This document shows positions 57,323 through 64,000 of a DNA stretch of 64,000 bases, piece by piece (the stretch's first letter is position 1; each line of letters begins with the position of its first letter). The position numbers were made by a program, and so were the translations under genes. The notes under the pieces are model-generated. The model was not told the DNA's origin, did no database searches, and was given only the letters and a program-made list of their open reading frames with translations. The DNA comes from Trichosphaerium sp. ATCC 40318. Its lineage: Eukaryota > Discosea > Flabellinia > Trichosidae. The stretch lies in contig JALMLS010000516.1 of the NCBI GenBank assembly GCA_038496445.1, positions 186,001-250,000 of the forward strand. Direction: 5' to 3'.

Positions 57323-58432
57323 ATGGGCGGTAAGAGCAGCAAAGCGGAAAAAAGTGAAGGTAGGATACAATACAACTCAATTTGATGTATTTTGCTGGTT
57401 TTGAAAGCGCTACTACGAAATTATACGCCCCACACGCGTTTATACCCTGTTTTCTTGTATTTGACGCATTTGTTTTATTGAATACGACTAATTACTCTCA
57501 TAGCTCCTATAGTACCTGCAACATATGAAAAAGACCCCAACCGTGAATAGTAAATGAACGTTTATGAATAATCCTATATTTAAACGCGGTTCTTTAGTGA
57601 TTATTTATTCAAAGTGTTGACGGTTGGAGATACCTGGGTTGGAAAGACCTCTTTGATAAATAGATTCATAGACCACACGTTTATAGAAGCGTATACACCT
57701 ACAACAAATCAGAGCGATTTTGCACGTGTTTTTTTTGGTCTTATCAATCCCGTGACCTTTCTGACATTGTCTATTTTGAACTGATTTTCCAATTAGAAGT
57801 ATAAAATAATTATGGATAGTGATGATAACAGAATTAAGTTACAAGTATGTGATTTTAATGGTACGTAATATTGAGTATCTTTTAGTACAATCAAGCTCCT
57901 TGCGAGTACAGTACTGTTGTGATTGTGCTTCCGAGGTTTCTTTTTTTTCAGAAATAGTTGGCTGTTTCTCCAAAACCTAATCTTTTGCTACTAGCACCAT
58001 CAAAGTTTAAAGTCAGAAATACATCTCCTTTTAGAGGAATAAGTGGCGCATTACTACTATTTGATAGTACAAACAGACTAAGCTTTAAAAACGTAAACAA
58101 ATGGGTACAACAAATGGATAGATATGGACCAGAAGAGATCCAAACAATTCTTGTTGCATCCAAAACTGATCTTCCATGCAATGAACGTGTGGTCACTACC
58201 AGTGAGGCCAAAGTACATAATAAATACTAACAATATGGTAACTAACTATTGGTGGTAGGAACTAGCCGAAATGTATGGAATGCTATACATTGAGACTTCA
58301 TCTAAAGATGCAATAAATGGTAGCATTTTTTTTCCTAACACTCTTCTTGCACTGAATGAACTCACTTTATATGTAGTTGAAGAAGCATTTATTGAGCTAG
58401 CATCCATGATCATAGAGATGAAAGAACCGTAA
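57323..58432 (+). CDS. Ras/Rab-like GTPase with N-terminal myristoylation motif and no C-terminal cysteine
   Basis: Start MGGKSSKAEKSE, a Gly2/Ser6 motif typical of N-myristoylated proteins. Further exons: FKVLTVGDTWVGKTSLINRF (P-loop), AYTPTT (switch I Thr), MDSDDNRIKLQVCDFN joined to APSKFKVRNTSPFRG, so switch II reads DFNAPSKF where Rabs have DTAGQERF. Then ISGALLLFDSTNRLSF, LVASKTDLPCNERVV (SKxD), MYGMLYIETSSKDA. It ends ELASMIIEMKEP-stop with no prenylation cysteine; a further exon is possible but I see no cysteine there either. Lipid anchoring appears moved from the C- to the N-terminus. About seven exons. Confidence 0.78.
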
Positions 58433-58550
58433 ATACAACCATTGAGATGCATTATACAACATGTTTACACTGTGACAGTGGCTTCATCCACTTTAAGAAT
58501 ATGCGTTTTATTCGAACAAGGGTAATTCTTTCAGATAAATGGTTGTAAAA

Positions 58551-58940
58551 TCACGTGATACAAAAATGTGCTCTTTTTAACCATTTCTTTTCTTTGAGGT
58601 ATATCAATACATCTTGAGGTAAACCAAATTGCTTGTATTCAAATGTCTTCAGATTGAGATAAACACATATCTTGATTTGACCCTTTTATGAATAAGTCTT
58701 TCAAAAAAAACAAGATTTCGAGGTTGACTATTTACCTTTTGGATTATACGTGCTCTAGTTAATTGTGTTGAATCCACGGTGTAATCTTTTAACTCTTTTT
58801 GATAAGACCAAGATATTAGGGACTCTAGAATTTGAAAAATAGTATCTAAAAACTTGATATGTGTTGTATGTTGTAATGTAGTCTCTTCTGAATCTTCAAA
58901 AAACACACCTTCATCGTCTCTATATCTTCTTCTCAGTATT
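58551..58940 (-). CDS. Hypothetical spliced protein, N-terminus not found
   Basis: An exon FFEDSEETTLQHTTHIKFLD to ELKDYTVDSTQLTRARIIQK is followed by a GTAAAT donor. A last exon then reads NLKTFEYKQFGLPQDVLIYL and KEKKWLKRAHFCIT-stop. The TGA lies within a CACGTGA palindrome. The upstream start, probably between 58940 and 59020, is unclear. Helical, soluble, family not recognised. Confidence 0.4.
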
Positions 58941-59025
58941 TTTTTACATCCCTTTATTAATAACAGCAGTTGTTAACAAAGTGTAAATTGTTATTAAACT
59001 TACAACGTATTTCCAAAAACTCGAT

Positions 59026-59211
59026 ATGTCAGAAAACATTACGTCAGGTTTAACACGCTTGAACAACATATCTTCTGCCCTTAAAAGCAAAAATCAGATT
59101 AGAGTTATACATAAACGTTGTGGGGGTTTTTTAATGAATACCGTCATTGTGAGTGAGGTACGTGCAATTGAAATACAAGGAAAAAGTCAAAGGGATGATA
59201 AAATAGCTTAA
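59026..59211 (+). CDS. Possible small protein of 61 residues
   Basis: Frame MSENITSGLTRLNNISSALK then SKNQIRVIHKRCGGFLMNTV with a possible donor GTACGTG at 59159. Polar with a helix-like start. It may be the first exon of a longer gene whose remainder I could not identify. Low certainty. Confidence 0.3.
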   Translation: MSENITSGLTRLNNISSALKSKNQIRVIHKRCGGFLMNTVIVSEVRAIEIQGKSQRDDKIA

Positions 59212-59341
59212 TTGAAACATGGTGTACCCAGTACTTATGTAAGGAGTACCAGTGAACTCGTGATACATAGACAGTTCAACGTTGACTAACTTATCATTGT
59301 ACATTGCGTAGATACCAGAAATAACAACCTATGTAAGAAGA

Positions 59342-60048
59342 TCAATCAACATCAACAAAGATTGTAAGCTTTAAAAAAAACCATACACAATGTCTGACAA
59401 AATCATCTTGAACACGTTCTCCAAATGCTCGACCACAATTACTTTCAACAGACATTGATCCTGGGTCAATAATGTCTTCAATATCAAACAAATTCGTCAA
59501 CTCATTGTGCATACGGCTGGAGTAAACTGCAATGTTCAGTTTCTGAGCACGTGCCAAATGTACGTACATCTACACATACCACATCAACAAAAAAAACGAC
59601 TACAAAGCATAGATTTGTGTAGCATCGTACGTTGTACCATGATGTAAAGCGTTCTTTTAAAGAATCTCGAACGTGAAAAGATTGTGCGCACTTCTTCTGC
59701 CAAAAGTAGCTGTTGAGCGTTCTATCGCGTAGTGTAGTACAAGTACCACCTTAATAACGTTATTTTTTAAAGCCAAAACAAGTTTGTTTTGAACAACTCC
59801 AAACTTTCTGTTTCTAGCGTACTCAACATTAAAGCAGTTATAACAGATGATTTTAAGAGTATTTGAACGAATAATTCGTTGGGAAGCATTGACCATTCTG
59901 ATGTTTTGTCTCTTTCGCAACGGTTTTTTGCTTGCTTACCATCCATGTCAATCTTAAATTGTTTCAAAGCAATGACAGACTTAAGCCTTCGATGTAATGT
60001 AAGGACTGGCTCACGCCGGTCAACTGTAATCAACCTAAATAAACACAC
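59342..60048 (-). CDS. Hypothetical multi-exon protein with F-box-like segment
   Basis: Minus-strand pieces: MCLFRLITVDRREPVLTLHR and LKQFKIDMDGKQAKNRCERD, then SMLPNELFVQILLKSSVITA, which has the LPNELxxxI look of an F-box. Downstream come LVLALKNNVIKVVLVL and a C-terminal exon MYVHLARAQKLNIAVYSSRM with NELTNLFDIEDIIDPGSMSV. The joins between them are not certain and the gene may end nearer 59230. I do not assign a family. Confidence 0.35.
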
Positions 60049-60251
60049 TTAATCTCCTCGAGTTCTCCGAGCACCTTCTCCTGTTATATCGATTCATTAC
60101 TTGAAGATTTCTTTATGTTTTTCCCTGAACAAAAGAGTGTAATTGCAAAAAAAACAATGTCAAATATGCCAAGTGAATTTGTAAACGTTTATTAATAACG
60201 AACAAATATATTGCCACAAGGGGGTTTTTACATCAACAAGATTGTTCCTTT

Positions 60252-61902
60252 TTACTTTTTCTGTAAATCAAGTGTACCAAAAACATACTCCTCAATAGGA
60301 TTCATCGAACATTTTCCTCTAGAGGTATACATGAACGTAAAAGGATCACCTGTATCATTCTTCATATCTTTGAGGAAATAGACAATGACTTCAGCATCAT
60401 GCTGAATGTATGACATAACCTCAGCTTTGTACTTACCAACAGTACACTTAATACCACTTTTAACATCCTTAACATAAGATTTCGTTGCAAGTTTCTCATG
60501 CTCCTTCTTTGTCATAGCATCCGATTTTACAAACCTAATAACATCCTTTCCAGGATATGCATCGAAAGGCGTTTTAATGTCATTATAGCTCTCACTCTTA
60601 CCGCCACTACTGGTGGTACCAGCTGCAACAACGATAAGTAAGATAGTTCGCACGTGTAGTTAAAAAACAAAAGATGGTCGTACTTGCTACTGTCCATGCG
60701 GAAGGCATAGTGAACTTTACATTGTAACCTTGTATGTCAAGTTCTTGCTCTTTGAGTTCAAATTCAGTGTCAACTTCGAGAGTATTAAGCAAGTTGTCAT
60801 AAACAGCCTTGTTATCCTTCTTCGCATCTTTACAACGTGTGTATGCAAGGATACCTTTCTGACCAGTAGGCAAACGTTCAACAACACAGTAGATTTGAGA
60901 GATGACAATATCTTCATCTTCAACAGTTGCAACAAACTCAATTTCAACTTCAGCAGCATCACAACCTAGTATCATGTTAGTTTGCGAAGCAACCTAACGC
61001 ACACTGTACCTGCTACTTTTTTGGCTACAATATCTTTCGTAATCTTTACATCTTTGACCTTACAAAGACGATCGGTACTGTTTGAACTACCGTATGCTTT
61101 TTTGATATTTTTATGTCTAAAAAATTCCTTATCTGTATTCTTCAGAGCAGCAATATAGGTATTTACAGCATCCTTAGCGCTTCCTGAAACTGCTTTTTGT
61201 TCCATAGTAATCCTAAATCATTTAAGAATACAACACGTGGCAAGAAAAAGTAGTAACAAATTACCTTTCCAATTTTGTCTCTCCAAAAGTCATTTCAGGC
61301 GATAAAAACTCTGAATCAGTCGTGAGCCAAGCAGCAGGCATATGTCCCATAACATAGTCCTCAAAAGAGTATGGATAGCGTCTTACTCTGTCATAACCGT
61401 AAAGTACAGTAACGAAATCACCAATTGTTATTTTTCCGCGTTTCTCTGCGTCCATTAGTGCGTATACGTCGTTAACGAATTCTAGGCGATACTAGTAAGC
61501 GATAGACAAAAATAGTCGCAAAGAAAGCCTTTGTTCGGAGTTGTGATAGTTTTTTGATCACCATACTGCTCAAACCTACTGAGAACTCACCATCGTCCGA
61601 CTTTCCGCCTGTTACGTCATCTTTTTTGTCAATGCCATTTAGTTCTACAAGTTCGTCTTTTTCGTACAGTTCAAGGCAAGAAGCTATACAAGCCTTTGCT
61701 TGTTCTTCTGTGAGCCAAGCTAGAGTCTAAAATAAAGAATAAGCTATTTCAGCCCATTACTAGTTAAATGCGCTAAAAGTGAGTCCTAGTGCAACACGCT
61801 TCGTACACCATCTGTGTCATGCTCGTAAAACTTCTTGACAAGCTTTGATCTGTTTTTGTAATGACTCAATCCTTTGCAAAGTGTTGCTTGTTTAGCGCCC
61901 AT
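60252..61902 (-). CDS. N-myristoylated EF-hand-like protein with a novel C-terminal region
   Basis: Start MGAKQATLCKGLSHYKNRSK (ATG 61900-61902); Gly2 with small residues after it fits a myristoylation site, as in calcineurin B or recoverin-type proteins. EF-hand-like segments: LVKKFYEHDTDGV near the start and VYALMDAEKRGKITIGDFVT, both with incomplete loops. Further exons give SFEDYVMGHMPAAW, AVNTYIAALKNTDKEFFRHK, VEIEFVATVEDEDIVISQIY, ELDIQGYNVKFTMPSAWTVA, KTPFDAYPGKDVIRFVKSDA and MSYIQHDAEVIVYFLKDMKN, ending FGTLDLQKK-stop. The C-terminal about 250 residues look like beta-rich domains and match no family I know. About six exons. Confidence 0.72.
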
Positions 61903-62310
61903 TGTTGTGTATGTGGTGTAACTGTATTAATTGGCTAAGTTTAAACGCCAAGACTTATTCGTACTTACTTCACGAGATGTTCATGCCTTTAAACCCGATA
62001 CTCCTAGCGCAGCGTCAACAAGCAGCTATATAGAGTTAAAATCTATTCATGAGCTTAAAGCACTTCAAATTCTGTGTTCGCAAAAAGTTAGGACAACTCA
62101 AAAGTTCCTTTTCGGAATTGGGTTGTCAAACGTGGACTTCTCACGTGACTATTGTCATTTGTAAATAGTTGATAGCACCTTCCGTGGTTGGGGTGCAAAA
62201 GGTTCCTTGTGTACACACCCGACAAGGGTCGTAACAGTAAAAAGTTAGGATTCAACATTATTCATTAAATGAACATTTCACAAAAGCATACTGCAAACAC
62301 TTTTTTTGGT
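61903..62310. other. Gap of about 400 bases, no gene accepted
   Basis: A 77-codon plus frame (61931-62164) lacks an ATG near its start. It has coding-like composition (PSAASTSSYIELKSIHELKA) but is not accepted as a gene. CACGTG is present near 62141. Confidence 0.3.
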
Positions 62311-62502
62311 TTATTGTCCTTTCAATGCCAATGTTTTCCGAAGTTCAACTGCACACTTACGCATTTGGAAGTACTGGCACAGCAGATTTTTACACATAAG
62401 CCAAGTTAAGTTACTATGACGTCTACTGATAATCGCAGCTTGTAAAGCATCAATGAGGCTAGATAACCGCGTAAAGATAGCATTATTGGGCGCTTTACTC
62501 AT
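62311..62502 (-). CDS. Small helical protein of 63 residues
   Basis: Single exon, MSKAPNNAIFTRLSSLIDAL then QAAIISRRHSNLTWLMCKNL and ending RKTLALKGQ-stop. The ATG at 62502 is preferred; one at 62520 would add six residues. Amphipathic helices suggest a small subunit of a larger complex. It is divergent from the Nudix gene 44 bases away. Family not recognised. Confidence 0.45.
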   Translation of the reverse strand: MSKAPNNAIFTRLSSLIDALQAAIISRRHSNLTWLMCKNLLCQYFQMRKCAVELRKTLALKGQ

Positions 62503-62546
62503 TTTTAGTTTAGTACGCATAAATAAAACCGTATTATACTGAAAAT

Positions 62547-63361
62547 GCGTGTATGTTGTCTTCTTTCCACAAATCCGAGCGAATTATACATTTGAACCGC
62601 TTCCAAACCATAAAACATTTAAAACCTTGAGCAGGTGGACACTAACATCCCCAACACTCTTTCTTACCTATTGAAACAGATATCTCACTTTTAACAGTCC
62701 ACCTCGTGTTGCTATTGAACGACATGCAGTAAAGTTACCAAGTGGTGAAGTAGAACCAAATTGGCTCTGGGTACGCACTACTGAGCGAATAAAATGATAT
62801 TGAAGGTCTTCTACATAGATTGTTACACCTCCTTACGTTAATGTCATGGCTGTTACGGAACAAGGAACAGTTTTAGTATTCAAACAAGAAAAATATGCAA
62901 CAGGCACGTGATTATTTTTTTGTGTCATGGTTTAACCTCTTCTTACTTTGGATAAGATGGGGTTTCGTTGGCGGCCTGTGGAGGATATATTGATGAAGGA
63001 GAGACTCCATTAATGGCAGCTAAAAGAGAATTAATGGAAGAAACAGGGTACAAAGCCAAGGAATGGACCTTCCTTGGTACATATGCAAGTGATGCTAATC
63101 GTGGTACGCTAGCACTTTGTTGTTGAGTTCCTAAACACGACAGGATCTGGCACTGGTCATCTTTTCTTGGCTCAAGGCGCCTTCAAGGCAGACAAGAAAC
63201 TCGTACAAGCTGATGAAGAAAGTCAAGAATTGATGGAAATGACATTGAGCGAGCTTGAAGATGCCTTAGCTGAAAACGAGTTTAAAGTGACATCATGGTC
63301 GCTCACATATGCATTGGGTCAAGTACACATGAAGAGAAAGCAAAAACAAAGTAAAAAATAA
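62547..63361 (+). CDS. Nudix hydrolase, ADP-sugar pyrophosphatase type
   Basis: Hydrolyses a nucleoside diphosphate linked to another moiety, probably ADP-ribose. Exons join as MPNYTFEPLPNHKTFKTLSS, PPRVAIERHAVKLPSGEVEP, NWLW then IVTPPYVNVMAVTEQGTVLV and FKQEKYAT. The Nudix box is complete: GGYIDEGETPLMAAKRELME then ETGY, fitting G-x5-E-x7-REUxEExGU. The tail exon HLFLAQGAFKADKKLVQADE ends KRKQKQSKK-stop. The first donor (GTGTAT after ATGC) was chosen because it gives an unbroken frame. Five or six exons; one intron has GGCACGTGATTATTTTT. Confidence 0.88.
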
Positions 63362-63607
63362 ACATCCTGTACGACCAAAGAGCTCGAGTAAGACTTGCCT
63401 TTCGATGACACGTGGAGATGTAACGAAGAGTCAAATATACAAATGTGACACCTTTGACGCCAGATTTGGTCGTCATAAAGTTTTTGACCGAGTTTGGGAG
63501 CACTAAAGCATAAAATGATAAGTTTAACATGCAATACGTAAAAATGTTTCATTTCGCTCAAGCACACTGCTGAGGGTGTTATTTACAAGTTGAGAGTGTT
63601 TTGCGGT

Positions 63608-63997
63608 CTAATGCATCTGTTGTGTTGCGCTTTGAAGCGCATTTAATCTTTCCATTATTTTAGCGAGAGTTTGGTTCACTTTGGCCATTCTCTTGCGTGC
63701 TGCTATAAGCTTGGCAACGTACGGCGCTAGAACAGGCACTTCAGAATACCCCATAAACTTTTCGAGTGCTAGTTACGTGTTAAACAGTATCATAATAGAG
63801 CAGTTTATCGTATTACCCGCAGATAACTGGTCAATCTGATCTGAAAGTTGTTGCTGGCTCATAAATACACCTTTAATACGATCATCGCATTCAGTGACCA
63901 CTGGTGTTAATAATTGCATTAGCCCATCGGCAAAAACTTCTTTGGTTGGTTTAGGGCCTTCTTCGCTCGCTTTTGAGTCGGTTGGAGCGTCAGACAT
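63608..63997 (-). CDS. Snapin-like BLOC-1/BORC subunit
   Basis: Coiled-coil subunit of complexes that move and sort lysosome-related organelles. Start MSDAPTDSKASEEGPKPTKE (ATG 63995-63997), then VFADGLMQLLTPVVTECDDR and SQQQLSDQIDQLSAG. One intron leads to KFMGYSEVPVLAPYVAKLIA and ARKRMAKVNQTLAKIMERLN, ending SATQQMH-stop. It matches Snapin in spacing: FAEGLLxxLxPxVxxxD, QxxLxxQIDxL, then DPYVxKLxxARRRxxxVNxxLxxxxERL. Two exons; length about 110-115 residues is normal. Confidence 0.82.
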
Positions 63998-64000
63998 TGT

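Overview
The window is nuclear DNA of a compact, intron-rich, AT-leaning unicellular eukaryote. The case rests on spliceosomal genes with many short introns (about 30-60 nt, donors often GTACGT, acceptors TAG/CAG), gene gaps of a few hundred bases on both strands, and purely eukaryotic genes: RPB4, Snapin/BLOC-1, sterol C8-isomerase/sigma-1 receptor, Ras-type GTPases and F-box proteins. I cannot place the organism to genus; a free-living protist (amoebozoan- or early-fungus-like) is only a guess. I recognise no rRNA, tRNA or CRISPR array. Coordinates of spliced genes run from start codon to stop codon and include introns.

Layout. 1-8 kb: serine hydroxymethyltransferase, a small YwqK/MORN-variant repeat protein, a secreted Cys-rich peptide and a secreted GH10 xylanase. 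8-13 kb: a secreted protein of unknown role, relics of a second xylanase and of an F-box gene, and a Ras-like GTPase. 13-24 kb: an EF-hand protein with an uncharacterised C-terminal domain, RPB4, several small proteins, a membrane protein, a tandem DUF302 secreted protein and SelO. 24-36 kb: two decayed YwqK-repeat genes, a Ras GTPase, an F-box/LRR protein, an ankyrin/F-box protein, a class 3 lipase and small helical proteins. 36-40 kb: two near-identical YwqK-repeat genes made by a local duplication, with a foldback repeat between them. 40-45 kb: a large secreted protein and ERG2/sigma-1 receptor. 45.9-53.3 kb: an F-box/SNF2 helicase gene carrying two foldback-type DNA elements. 54-64 kb: two more YwqK-repeat genes, an odd Ras GTPase, a probably myristoylated EF-hand protein, a Nudix hydrolase and a Snapin-like subunit.

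Themes. (1) Two elements in the SNF2 gene share the terminal inverted repeat CAGGTCTAAAATT. One sits inside an ordinary intron with a TA target duplication. The other appears to have created a new intron: removing it with one copy of a 2-bp AG duplication leaves an uninterrupted in-frame exon. (2) Five intact and two decayed members of a YwqK-repeat family with an F-box-like head all lie on the minus strand and have no introns, unlike almost everything else here. (3) F-box modules occur in several architectures, suggesting expanded ubiquitin-ligase adaptors. (4) All three Ras-like GTPases have lost the catalytic switch II glutamine. (5) CACGTG palindromes, often as TCACGTGAT, are scattered through introns and gaps well above expectation.
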